Shown here: positions 15,466 through 24,778 of the stretch, piece after piece
Layout of the letters: each line of letters starts with the position of its first letter
Position numbering within the stretch: the stretch's first letter is position 1
DNA from: CBDBFH01 sp965204775
GTDB taxonomy: Bacteria > Pseudomonadota > Alphaproteobacteria > JAPOUT01 > G958296285
Reading direction: 5' to 3'
Assembly: GCA_965204775.1 (NCBI GenBank)
Contig: CBDBFH010000008.1
Location: forward strand, 62,001-126,000
Length of the DNA: 64,000 bases
Notes under the pieces: generated by a model
The model's input: the letters and a program-made list of their open reading frames with translations, nothing else
The model's database searches: none
Told to the model about the DNA's origin: nothing
Made by a program: the position numbers and the translations under genes

Positions 15466-16646
15466 CCTCCGAACAGCATATGGTCGAGCGTGTTTAAGGC
15501 GCGCCCGAAGAATCCAAGCCGCCCGGCGTCATCGGCGGCGAGCAGGGGGGCCTGTTTGATCGTCCGGCCTTTGCCGTCGAGCACTTCGAGGGTTCCGACC
15601 CGGCTTCCCTTGACGACCGGGGCAGGCACCGGGGTCTGGTAGGAAATCCTGACCTTCATCTCGCGCCGGGCTTCGGCGGTGAGAGTTACGACGACGTCCT
15701 CGCCGGCTTCCAGCGAGATGCGTGCTTTGTCGCCATGCCAGATCGGAGCGGTTTCGACCAGATCGCCCTGCCGGAAGAGGCGGTAGGGCTTGAAGGCGCG
15801 GAAGCCCCATTCGAGGAGGCGGCGGGCCTCGGCGGTGCGCTCGCGGGTTGTCTGGAGGCCGTTGAGGACGAGGATCAGCCGCCGCCCGCGCCGCTCGGCG
15901 GAGACGATAATCCCGTGCCCCGCCGCCGAGGTGCTCCCGGTCTTGAGGCCGTCGACGCCCATTTCCAGTTCGAGCAGTTCGTTGCGATTGCGCTGGGCGA
16001 TGCCGTTCCAGATGAATTTGCGCTCGGCATAATAGCGGTAGAGGCGGGGATAGTTTCTGATCTGGTCGAGGGCGAGGAGGGCGAGTTCGCGGGCGGTGGT
16101 TTCATGCGCGGGGTCGGACAGGCCGGAGGCGTTGACGAAAACCGACTTGTTCAGACCCAGTTTGCGGGCATGGCGGGTCATGGCTCTGGCGAAGGCTTCT
16201 TCGGTTCCGGCCAAACTCTCGGCGACCGCGATCGCCGCGTCATTGCCGGAATGGACAACCAGCCCCAGGATCAGATCCTTGACGGGGACCGAACTCTCCG
16301 GCTCCAGGAACATGGTCGAGGAGCCGGATCGCGCGCCCCCCTTGCGCCAGGCGTTGACGCTGACGAAGAATTTGTCGTCGAGTTTGACGCGGCCCCGCTT
16401 GATCTCCTCAAAGAGGAGGGACAAGGTTACAACCTTGGTCATGCTGGCGGGAGCCATCAGGGTGTCGGCGTTTTTTTCGAAGAGGACGGCGCCGGTCTCG
16501 GCGTCGAGGAGGAGGGCGTAGGGGGCCTTGGTGTTCAGTTCGAAGAAGGCCTGCGCCGGCGCCGTCCCGGCAACCCCGATCAGCGCCGCCGTGAAAGCGG
16601 CCAACGCCTGATTCCATCGCTTCCCTGTGCTTTGCCGCGGCATCAT
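15462..16646 (-). CDS. dacC: D-alanyl-D-alanine carboxypeptidase (PBP5/6 family)
   Basis: Low-molecular-mass penicillin-binding protein that trims pentapeptide stems of peptidoglycan in the periplasm. It has 394 residues with a signal peptide cleaved after APAQA (about residue 33). The active-site triad motifs are all present: S68-M-T-K71, S133-G-N135 and K235-T-G237. A C-terminal PBP5-type beta domain is followed by an amphipathic tail (FGRALNTLDHMLFG) for membrane anchoring. The gene name is by family; dacA, dacC and dacF cannot be separated by eye. It follows rlpA by ten bases. Confidence 0.93.
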   Translation of the reverse strand: MMPRQSTGKRWNQALAAFTAALIGVAGTAPAQAFFELNTKAPYALLLDAETGAVLFEKNADTLMAPASMTKVVTLSLLFEEIKRGRVKLDDKFFVSVNAWRKGGARSGSSTMFLEPESSVPVKDLILGLVVHSGNDAAIAVAESLAGTEEAFARAMTRHARKLGLNKSVFVNASGLSDPAHETTARELALLALDQIRNYPRLYRYYAERKFIWNGIAQRNRNELLELEMGVDGLKTGSTSAAGHGIIVSAERRGRRLILVLNGLQTTRERTAEARRLLEWGFRAFKPYRLFRQGDLVETAPIWHGDKARISLEAGEDVVVTLTAEARREMKVRISYQTPVPAPVVKGSRVGTLEVLDGKGRTIKQAPLLAADDAGRLGFFGRALNTLDHMLFGG

Positions 16647-16656
16647 TCAGGCCTTG

Positions 16657-17469
16657 TTAAGACTCTCCGGAGACGATGAAGGCATCGGGAAAGCCGCGCT
16701 TGCGCATGACCGCGCGGACGGCTTCGGCGCTCAGGCGATCCGGGAACGGCCCGAAGACCAGAACATGGAGCATCCCCTTGCCGGTCTTGCGCTCCACAAT
16801 TCGCCCCGGCCCCAGAGAGGCAAGCGCCGCGCGGGCAGATGCGGCCCGGCGGCGCTGTGAGAAAGCGGCAGCCTGAACATGCAGCGCCGCCGCCTTCCCT
16901 CCGCGTTCCACAATCGCCGGGTTGCGCGGCAAGAGGTTAGTCCGGCTTCGGGTTGCCACCCGGCTTCGGGGGGCTGCCTGCCCGACCTTCGCCCGTCCGG
17001 CATAGCGCAGTTCCACCCGCGCCGTTCCCTGCTTCAGGAAGCCCAGCAATTGCGCCGCCCGCCGGGAGAGATCGATCACCCGGTCCTTGGCGAACGGCCC
17101 CCGGTCATTGACCCGCACGATCAGTTTCCGGCCATTCTCCAGATTGGTCACCCGCACATAAACCGGCATCGGCAGGGTGCGGTGCGCGGCGGACAGGAGG
17201 TTCATGTCGAAGGTCTCGCCATTGGCGGTCTTCTTGCCGTGGAAGCCCGGCCCATACCAGGAGGCGACCCCGGTCTCGACATAATGCGGGTTGACCCTTG
17301 GCCGGTAGCGCTGGCCGTTGATTTCATAGGGCTTGCCGACCTTGTAATACCCCCCCTGCCCTTCGGCGAGAAGCGACGGCGCGCACCCCCCCGCCAGAAG
17401 AACAAGGCAGAGGGCGGGAGCGCTCCTTCGCAAGGCGCAGAGCAGGGCGGTCAGAGGGTTGATTCGCAT
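16657..17469 (-). CDS. rlpA: Septal-ring lipoprotein RlpA (DPBB lytic transglycosylase + SPOR)
   Basis: Outer-membrane lipoprotein acting on denuded peptidoglycan glycans. Starting at the ATG at 17469 the signal ends in LVLLAGGC (lipobox, Cys29). The double-psi beta-barrel follows with ETGVASWYGPGFHGKKTANGE and RVNDRGPFAKDRVIDLS. A C-terminal SPOR domain (about 200-270) carries LHVQAAAFSQRRRA. The ATG at 17469 is preferred over the one at 17520 because AGGAG precedes it and the hydrophobic signal then has a normal length. It is the first gene of a seven-gene minus-strand operon and divergent from the first autotransporter gene. Confidence 0.93.
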   Translation of the reverse strand: MRINPLTALLCALRRSAPALCLVLLAGGCAPSLLAEGQGGYYKVGKPYEINGQRYRPRVNPHYVETGVASWYGPGFHGKKTANGETFDMNLLSAAHRTLPMPVYVRVTNLENGRKLIVRVNDRGPFAKDRVIDLSRRAAQLLGFLKQGTARVELRYAGRAKVGQAAPRSRVATRSRTNLLPRNPAIVERGGKAAALHVQAAAFSQRRRAASARAALASLGPGRIVERKTGKGMLHVLVFGPFPDRLSAEAVRAVMRKRGFPDAFIVSGES

Positions 17470-17600
17470 CAGGCTCCTATTGGTGTCATAGGCGGGCGGA
17501 TTTGTCATCACCCTCTTCACAAATACGTGAGGGAGTATGGTAACGCTCTCCGTGTCCTTTAGGATAGAGGGCTGGAGCCGGGAGGGACAATTTACTCGAA

Positions 17601-20600
17601 ATGCGCGTGACGGAAGACAGATTTTGGCCCGGCTTCTTACGAAGCGTTCGGGTGATGGTTGTTCTGCTTGCCCCGGCGGCGGTCTTCACCGCCTGCACGC
17701 CGGAGACCGGGGAGCAGCCCAATTTCACGGGCACAAGTGTAGTTTCCAGCGGGGGAGGCGATCCCGGGGGGGGCAATCCCGGGGGAGGCAATCCCGGGGG
17801 AGGCAATCCCGGGGGGGGCAATCCCGGGGGAGGCAATCCCGGGGGAGGCAATCCCGGGGGAGGCGATCCCGGGGGGGGCAATCCCGGGGGAGGTGATCCC
17901 GGGGGAGGCAACCCTCCTACGCAGGTTATCCGAACGATTGACGTAGACGTCGAAGGCGATGTTGAGGGCGAAGACGGCAATGACGAAATAACGTTGCGTG
18001 ACGGCACCATAGGCGGCGGCATCCTGACCGCCGCTGGCGATGACGTGGTTAGTCTGCTTGGGGGCAATGTTGGGGCGGTCGATCTGGGCGCGGGCGACGA
18101 CACCGCCGGGCTGGGCGGCAATGTGGTGGACGACACTGATGACGAGATGGACGGCACACAGGCTGTCCTTGTGCTCCGCCTGCCGATTGACGGCGGCGCG
18201 GGCAGCGACACATTCCGGCTTTCTGAAGGCAGCAAGATCGGCAATCTGCGTTTCTCGGACGAAGCGCCCGATGCCGGGCGGGGGGATGTTCATCTGCAGG
18301 ATATCGAGATTATTCACCTTGATGGCGGCGAGGCGGAGGGCAACATTGCCTCCGGCAGTGAAGCAATTACGTTTCGCCTGACAAGCGGCGCGGTCGGGGT
18401 TAGCACCAACGGCGATGGAACAACCTATAGCTTTTTGGGCGGCGGCGGGGATGATCTCTTTCTTATCGAAGGCAATATGGTGGACCCGGTTGACGTGGCC
18501 GGTACGCCCGATGATCCTGCCGATGACGTTCCTGCCCTTCGGCTTGAGGGTTATCTGGACGGCAGGGGTGGAGTGGATACGCTGGAATTGGCCTCCGGCG
18601 GGGTTGTCGCGAGCATTGCTTTCAGCGATCTGGCTCCGTCCGGCGGCGCGCTTCATCTGCAGAATATCGAGATCCTTCACCTTGATGGCGGCGAGGCGGC
18701 GGGCAGCATTGCCTCCGGCAGTGAAGCGATTATGTTTCGCCTGACACGCGGCGCGGTCGGGGTTGGCGCCAACGGCGATGGAACAACCCATAGCTTTTTG
18801 GGCGGCGGCGGGGATGATCTCTTTCTCATCGAAGGCAATATGGTGGACCCGGTTGACGTGGCCGGTACGCCCGATGATCCTGCCGATGACGTTCCTGCCC
18901 TTCGGCTTGAGGGCTATCTGGACGGCGGGGGTGGAGTGGATACGCTGGAATTGACCTCCGGCGGGGTTGTCGCGAGCATTGCTTTCAGCAATCAGGCTCC
19001 GTCCGGCGGCGCGCTTCATCTGCAGAACATCGAGACCCTCCGCATAGACGGGGGCACTGTGAACGGCGATATTATCGGCGGTGCGGGAGATGAAACCTAT
19101 GAGTTCGCTTCCGGCCTGATCGGCGGCTTTGTCGATGGCGGCGCGGGCAGTGATACGCTGGTGCTGGACGGCGCGACGGTGCCAGGTCTTGACCTTGGCC
19201 CGGCTTCCCCGGCGGGCAATGAGTTTGACATAAGAGGCATTGAGACCCTGCGGCTGTTGGGCAGCACGATCACCGGCAATGTTGAAGGCAGCGCGGGGGA
19301 CGAAACTTTTGAGTTTTTATCGGGCGGGATTGACGGTTATCTCGACGGCGGCGGCGGCGTGGATACATTCACCGCCGCCGAAGCGGCGGCGGGGCTGGCG
19401 GTGCGCCTGACCACCGCCAACGGCGACACGCAGGGAGATCTGCGCCTGCGCAATATCGAGACGATCACGCTGACCTCTCATGCAGACAGCCTTGTGCTTG
19501 CTGTTGATCTTCCGGCGCTGGGTCAGTCGATGGTGATTGACGGCGGGGCGGGTTCCGACCGGTTCACGCTGGTGTCGGGCGGCATAACCGGCTTGATCAC
19601 GGCCTCCGGGAGCGGCGATCCGGGTGCGGGCAATCTGCGCCTGCTCAATATCGAGACGATCCGCCTTGAGGGCGGCATCGTGACCGGGAATATTATCGGC
19701 AGCGCGGGAGACGAAACCTATGAGTTTGCTTCCGGCCTGATCGGCGGCTTCCTCGACGGCGGCGGCGGGGATGATCTCTTTCTCATCGAAGGCAATATGG
19801 TGGACCCGGTTGACGTGGCCGGTACGCCCGATGATCCTGCCGATGACGTTCCTGCCCTTCGGCTTGAGGGCTATCTGGACGGCGGGGGTGGAACGGATAC
19901 GCTGGAATTGGCCTCCGGCGGGGTTGTTGCGAGCATTGCTTTCAGCAGTCAGGCTTCGTCCGGCGGCGCGCTTCATCTGCAGAATATCGAGACCATCCGT
20001 CTGAACGGCGGCATGGTGACCGGCAATGTCGAAGGCGGCGCGGGGGACGAAATCTTTGAGTTTGTATCGGGCGGGATCGGCGGCTTCCTCGACGGCGGCG
20101 CGGGCGGCGATACGCTGGAACTGCTGAGCGGTGCAGTCGTGGCGAGCATTGCTTTCAGCAGTCAGGCTTCGTCCGGCGGCGCGCTTCATCTGCAGAATAT
20201 CGAGACCATCCGTCTGAACGGCGGCATGGTGACCGGCAATGTTGAAGGCGGCGCGGGGGACGAAATCTTTGAGTTTGTATCGGGCGGGATCGGCGGTTAT
20301 CTCGACGGCGGCGGCGGCGCGGATACATTCACCGCCGCCGAAACGGCGGCGGGTCTGGCGGTGCGCCTGACCGATGATGACGGCGACACCGGGGGTGATC
20401 TGCGCTTGCGCAATATTGAGACGATCACGCTGACCTCTCATGCGGACAGCTTTGTGCTTGCTGTTGATCTTCCGGCGCTGGGCCAGTCGATGGTGCTTGA
20501 CGGCGGGGCGGGTTCCGACCGATTCACGCTGGAGGCGGGCGGCATGGCCGACTCGATCACGTCCTCCGGGAGCGGCGATCCGGGTGCGGGCAATCTGCGC

Positions 20601-23600
20601 CTGCTCAATATCGAGACGATCCGCCTTGAGGGCGGCATCGTGACCGGGAACATTATCGGCAGCGCGGGAGATGAAACCTTTGAGTTCGCTTCCGGCCTGA
20701 TCGGCGGCTTCCTCGACGGCGGCGCGGGCATCGATACGATGGTGCTGGACGGCGCGGCGGCGGCAGGCATTGATCTTGGCCCGGCTTCCCCGGCGGGCAA
20801 TGAGTTTGACATAAGAGGCATTGAGACCCTGCGGCTGTTGGACAGCACGATCAACGGCAACATTCTTGGAACGGGCGAGGACGAGAATTTCTTCATTAAC
20901 GCGGGGACCACGGTGAGCGGCTTCCTCGACGGCGGCGCGGGCAGAGATACACTGACGCTGGACGGCGTGACGAGATCGGCAGGCATTGACCTTGGCCCGG
21001 CAGTTCCGGCGGGCAATGACTTTGACATAAGAGGTATTGAGGACCTGCGGCTGTTGGACAGCACGATCACCGGCAACATTCTTGGAACGGGCGAGGACGA
21101 GAATTTCCTCATTGGCGCGGGGACCACGGTGAGCGGCTTCCTCGACGGCGGCGCGGGCAGCGATATGCTGGTGCTGGACGGCGTGACGGTGGCGGGCATT
21201 GACCTTGGCCCGGCTTCCCCGGCGGGCAATGAGTTGGACATAAGAGGGATTGAGACCCTGGGGCTGTTGGACAGCACGATCACCGGCAACATTCTTGGAA
21301 CGGGCGAGGATGAGAATTTCGTCATTGGCGCGGGGACCACGCTGGAAGGCTTCCTCGACGGCGGCGCGGGCAGCGACACATTCCGGCTTGCAGGCGGTGA
21401 GATTGGCAATCTGCGTTTCTCGGGCAATGCGCCCGGTTCCGGGCGGGGGGATGTTCACCTTCAGAATATCGAGATCGTTCACCTCGATGGCGGCGCGGCG
21501 GCGGGCAACATTGCCTCCGGCAGTGAAGCAATTACATTTCGCCTGACGCGCGGCGCAGTCGGGGATGGAATAACCTATAGCTTTTTGGGCGGCGGCGGGG
21601 ATGATCTCTTTCTCATCGAAGGCAATATGGTGGACCCGGTTGACGTGGCCGGCACGCCCGACGATCCTGCCGATGACGTTCCCGCCCTTCGGCTTGATGG
21701 CCTTCTGGACGGCGGGGATGGAACGGATACGCTGGAATTGGCCTCCGGCGCGGTTTTTACGCGCGTTGACTTTAGAAACGACCCCTCGTTCGGCGGTAGG
21801 CTTCATCTGCAGAGGATTGAGATCATTCGCCTTTCGGGGGGGGAGGTGAGGGGTCCCCTTTCGGCTACCAACCCCATTTTTGATGATCAAAGCGCCGATC
21901 ACATTGAATTACTGCTTGAAAGCGGCGGGATCGGTGGAGACATCGAGGGCTCGCCGGGTGATGACCGATTTGAGATTTCCGGCGATGTGGTTTCCGGCGC
22001 CCTTCGGCTTGATGGTCATCTGGACGGCGGGGGTGGAACGGATACGCTGGAATTGGCCCCCGGCGGGGTTGTTGCGAGCATTGCTTTCAGCAATCAGGCT
22101 CCGTCCGGCGGCGCGCTTCATCTGCAGAACATCGAGACCCTCCGCATAGACGGGGGCATTGTGAACAGCGATATTATCGGCGGCGCGGGAGATGAAACCT
22201 ATGAGTTTGCTTTCGGCCTGATCGGCGGCTTCCTCGCCGGCGGCGCGGGCAGTGATACGCTGGTGCTGGACGGCGCGACGGTGCGAGGTCTTGACCTTGG
22301 CCCGGCAGTTCCGGCGGGCAATGAGTTTGACATAAGAGGCATTGAGACCCTGCGGCTGTTGGACAGCACGATCAACGGCAACATTCTTGGAACGGGCGAG
22401 GACGAGAATTTCTTCATTAACGCGGGGACAACGGTGAGAGGCTTCCTCGACGGCGGCACGGGCAGTGATACGCTGACGCTGGACGGCGTGACGCTGGCAG
22501 GCATTGACCTTGGCCCGGCTCCCCCGGCGGGCAATGACTTTGACATAAGACGCATTGAGGACCTGCGGCTGATGGACAGCACGATCAACGGCAATATTAT
22601 CGGATCGGGCGAGGATGATAATATCGTCATGCGCGGGGAGACCACGGTGAGCGGCTATATCGATGGCGGCGCGGGCAGTGATACGCTGACGCTGGACGGC
22701 GTGACACTGGACGGAGGCATTAACCTTGGCTCGGGGAGTGGTGGTGATGTATGCGCTGGCCGTACCCTGAGCGGCGGGGGGAGCTATGCACTTGACATAA
22801 GAGGCATTGAGACCCTGGAGCTTGTTGGATTCAGGGCGACCAGCCCCGGCTTCATTTGCGGATCGAGCAATGATGATAATTTCGTTGTCAGAGGTGACTT
22901 CGTGCTTGAAGGCATTATCCACGGCGGAGTGGGCAGCGATACGCTGACGCTGGACAGCATTACAACGACAGACGTCAGGCTGGTGGGATTCACAAGGAGT
23001 ATTCAAACCTACCGATTTTTGCGTAGTGGAATCAGGGGCGATATTCTCGGAACGGTCGTCTCTGATGATTTCGTCATCGGCGAGGGGAGCAGGGTGGGCG
23101 GCCATATCGACGGCGCCGGGGGCGGCGAGGATACGCTGACGCTGGGCGACAACCAGGTTGCCGAGAGTGTCGCTTTCAGCAATGCCCCGTCCGGCGATGC
23201 ATTCCACCTGCAGAATATTGAGGCCATCTCGATTGCTGGAAGCCAGGTCACCGGCGATGTTGATCTCTCTGCCGCCCCCGCCGCCATAACTTTTACTCTG
23301 ACGACCGGCATGATTGGCGGCAATGTGATCGGCTCGCCCCACGGCGACAGTTTCACCCTTGCCGGGGGGACAATCGGCGGCTATCTCGACGGCGGCGCAG
23401 GCGCCGATGTATTGCGCTATGCCGGAGCAACAGGAACCGCCTTCACGGCAGCCTTCGGTCTGGCGGATGAAGACGACATCACCGACGCCGACGGCTCGGT
23501 GCGCAATATTGAGTCTCAAACGGCCCCGGCTTTCACCGCCGGACGCTTGAGCGGCCTCGGCGGCGCATTCGGCTTGAGCAACGCAGGGTTCAACGCGGGG

Positions 23601-24647
23601 CGCGTTCGGGAGGCGGTTGGATCAGGCGGCGCGGGCTTTGCAGGCGGTGCGGACTTCGCCGCCCTGAATTTCGAGCGCCTCAGCCTCTCCCCCACCCTCT
23701 CCCTCTACGGCCTGATGGGCGATGCGCTGATGGTGTTCGGAACGCAAATGGCTGAAGGCTTGGCTCTCGCCCCGGCGGGTCCGGCCTCGCCGGACGCCCT
23801 GCCGCAGGCGCGCCTGAATGTTTTGACAAACGCGTTCCTCTCGCGGAGCAACCCGGTGGCGGGCCGCGCCGTCTGGGCGCACCAGATCAGCCAGAAAGGG
23901 CGCGCACAGGGCGATATCGGCCTCGCCATTCGCGGCCTGACCGCCCGCGCCGAGGGCGGCTACGACTATCGGACGACCCTCAACCAGCAGGGCCTCGACA
24001 GCCGCCTGAGCGAGGGCCGGTGGGGAACTCTGGGTCTGCGCCTGACCGCCCATACGCTGACCGGAGCGATTGAGACGCAGGGCGCGCAAGCCTTGACCAG
24101 AGGCTATGGGGCGGGGCTGGCCCTTCTCTGGAGGAACGGGGCCTTGTCAGCCAATCTGACCGGCCTGGCCGGGTTCTATGAGGTGGCGGCCTCGACCGAC
24201 GCCGTCTTCCCGGCCTTCCAGAGCGTCATGGCGGCCAGTGTGACTCACCGGCGCGCGCTTGCTTCCGGCCTTGTCATGCGCATGAGCGGCAATCTGGTCT
24301 GGCAGAGCCTCTCGCTGGATGATCCCGCGGAAGGCGGAGCCGCGCCGTTGGCTGCCGTCTTTGAGAATGCTTCGCGCTTTGCAGGGCGTCTGGAGGCCGG
24401 GCTGGAGTCGGAGCATTGGTTTGCCGATCTGGCGCTGGTGCATGAGACGGAGTCTGGCGGGGCGCTGACTTCGGGCCTGCGGCAGGACTACAGGTCGCTT
24501 GATGGAACCGCCTTCGAGTCCCGGTTCGGAGGCCGAATCGCTGATCTGCTGCCCGGCCTGACGCTCAAGGCCGATGCGGGCCTGCGCACCGCCTCTTTCC
24601 GCTCGGCGGATGTCAAAGCCTCTCTGCGCCTCGACTGGCGCTTCTAG
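17601..24647 (+). CDS. Giant modular lipoprotein-type autotransporter 1
   Basis: The product is 2348 residues. A signal with hydrophobic core VMVVLLAPAAVFTAC is followed by Cys32 in a lipobox-like setting. Residues about 50-105 are eleven GGG(N/D)P repeats. The passenger (about 110-1990) consists of imperfect modules rich in GGAGSDTFxL, LHLQNIET and GGxVTGN. These include two copies of a 137-residue module, several ~70-residue GNEFDIRGIETLRLL modules, and four copies of a module with DLFLIEGNMVDPVDVAGTP. A junction segment ending RNIESQ precedes the C-terminal beta-barrel (about 2091-2348), which ends in Phe. This is a type V secretion architecture; predicted beta-helix, surface-exposed. The ligand or role is unknown. 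A ribosome site GGAGGGA lies 13 bases upstream. It is divergent from rlpA. Confidence 0.85.
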   Translation: MRVTEDRFWPGFLRSVRVMVVLLAPAAVFTACTPETGEQPNFTGTSVVSSGGGDPGGGNPGGGNPGGGNPGGGNPGGGNPGGGNPGGGDPGGGNPGGGDPGGGNPPTQVIRTIDVDVEGDVEGEDGNDEITLRDGTIGGGILTAAGDDVVSLLGGNVGAVDLGAGDDTAGLGGNVVDDTDDEMDGTQAVLVLRLPIDGGAGSDTFRLSEGSKIGNLRFSDEAPDAGRGDVHLQDIEIIHLDGGEAEGNIASGSEAITFRLTSGAVGVSTNGDGTTYSFLGGGGDDLFLIEGNMVDPVDVAGTPDDPADDVPALRLEGYLDGRGGVDTLELASGGVVASIAFSDLAPSGGALHLQNIEILHLDGGEAAGSIASGSEAIMFRLTRGAVGVGANGDGTTHSFLGGGGDDLFLIEGNMVDPVDVAGTPDDPADDVPALRLEGYLDGGGGVDTLELTSGGVVASIAFSNQAPSGGALHLQNIETLRIDGGTVNGDIIGGAGDETYEFASGLIGGFVDGGAGSDTLVLDGATVPGLDLGPASPAGNEFDIRGIETLRLLGSTITGNVEGSAGDETFEFLSGGIDGYLDGGGGVDTFTAAEAAAGLAVRLTTANGDTQGDLRLRNIETITLTSHADSLVLAVDLPALGQSMVIDGGAGSDRFTLVSGGITGLITASGSGDPGAGNLRLLNIETIRLEGGIVTGNIIGSAGDETYEFASGLIGGFLDGGGGDDLFLIEGNMVDPVDVAGTPDDPADDVPALRLEGYLDGGGGTDTLELASGGVVASIAFSSQASSGGALHLQNIETIRLNGGMVTGNVEGGAGDEIFEFVSGGIGGFLDGGAGGDTLELLSGAVVASIAFSSQASSGGALHLQNIETIRLNGGMVTGNVEGGAGDEIFEFVSGGIGGYLDGGGGADTFTAAETAAGLAVRLTDDDGDTGGDLRLRNIETITLTSHADSFVLAVDLPALGQSMVLDGGAGSDRFTLEAGGMADSITSSGSGDPGAGNLRLLNIETIRLEGGIVTGNIIGSAGDETFEFASGLIGGFLDGGAGIDTMVLDGAAAAGIDLGPASPAGNEFDIRGIETLRLLDSTINGNILGTGEDENFFINAGTTVSGFLDGGAGRDTLTLDGVTRSAGIDLGPAVPAGNDFDIRGIEDLRLLDSTITGNILGTGEDENFLIGAGTTVSGFLDGGAGSDMLVLDGVTVAGIDLGPASPAGNELDIRGIETLGLLDSTITGNILGTGEDENFVIGAGTTLEGFLDGGAGSDTFRLAGGEIGNLRFSGNAPGSGRGDVHLQNIEIVHLDGGAAAGNIASGSEAITFRLTRGAVGDGITYSFLGGGGDDLFLIEGNMVDPVDVAGTPDDPADDVPALRLDGLLDGGDGTDTLELASGAVFTRVDFRNDPSFGGRLHLQRIEIIRLSGGEVRGPLSATNPIFDDQSADHIELLLESGGIGGDIEGSPGDDRFEISGDVVSGALRLDGHLDGGGGTDTLELAPGGVVASIAFSNQAPSGGALHLQNIETLRIDGGIVNSDIIGGAGDETYEFAFGLIGGFLAGGAGSDTLVLDGATVRGLDLGPAVPAGNEFDIRGIETLRLLDSTINGNILGTGEDENFFINAGTTVRGFLDGGTGSDTLTLDGVTLAGIDLGPAPPAGNDFDIRRIEDLRLMDSTINGNIIGSGEDDNIVMRGETTVSGYIDGGAGSDTLTLDGVTLDGGINLGSGSGGDVCAGRTLSGGGSYALDIRGIETLELVGFRATSPGFICGSSNDDNFVVRGDFVLEGIIHGGVGSDTLTLDSITTTDVRLVGFTRSIQTYRFLRSGIRGDILGTVVSDDFVIGEGSRVGGHIDGAGGGEDTLTLGDNQVAESVAFSNAPSGDAFHLQNIEAISIAGSQVTGDVDLSAAPAAITFTLTTGMIGGNVIGSPHGDSFTLAGGTIGGYLDGGAGADVLRYAGATGTAFTAAFGLADEDDITDADGSVRNIESQTAPAFTAGRLSGLGGAFGLSNAGFNAGRVREAVGSGGAGFAGGADFAALNFERLSLSPTLSLYGLMGDALMVFGTQMAEGLALAPAGPASPDALPQARLNVLTNAFLSRSNPVAGRAVWAHQISQKGRAQGDIGLAIRGLTARAEGGYDYRTTLNQQGLDSRLSEGRWGTLGLRLTAHTLTGAIETQGAQALTRGYGAGLALLWRNGALSANLTGLAGFYEVAASTDAVFPAFQSVMAASVTHRRALASGLVMRMSGNLVWQSLSLDDPAEGGAAPLAAVFENASRFAGRLEAGLESEHWFADLALVHETESGGALTSGLRQDYRSLDGTAFESRFGGRIADLLPGLTLKADAGLRTASFRSADVKASLRLDWRF
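17753..17910 (+). repeat. 15-bp tandem repeat (GGG-N/D-P linker) with G8 tracts
   Basis: About eleven in-frame copies of a 15-base unit of the form CCCGGGGGAGGCAAT encode the Gly-Asn/Asp-Pro linker just after the lipobox of autotransporter 1. Three units contain a run of eight G (17766-17773, 17811-17818, 17871-17878). Loss or gain of whole units keeps the frame; slippage in a G8 run would not. Confidence 0.9.
23654..24515 (+). repeat. Barrel-encoding segment, inverted partner of 57630-58493
   Basis: The 3' part of autotransporter 1, from LNFERLSLSP through LRQDYRSLDGTAF, is highly similar at DNA and protein level to the corresponding part of autotransporter 4 on the opposite strand, over about 860 bases. 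The two copies are inverted and about 33 kb apart. Confidence 0.8.
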
Positions 24648-24778
24648 GGAAAGAGCGCGCTTTTTACTTACTCTCCCGCACATTTAATTTGCTCTCACGC
24701 GCTTTTTATTGGATCGTTAAGAACAAAGGGACAACTTGCTAATATTAGACCGTCAAGATCGAAGGGGCAATTTACTCA

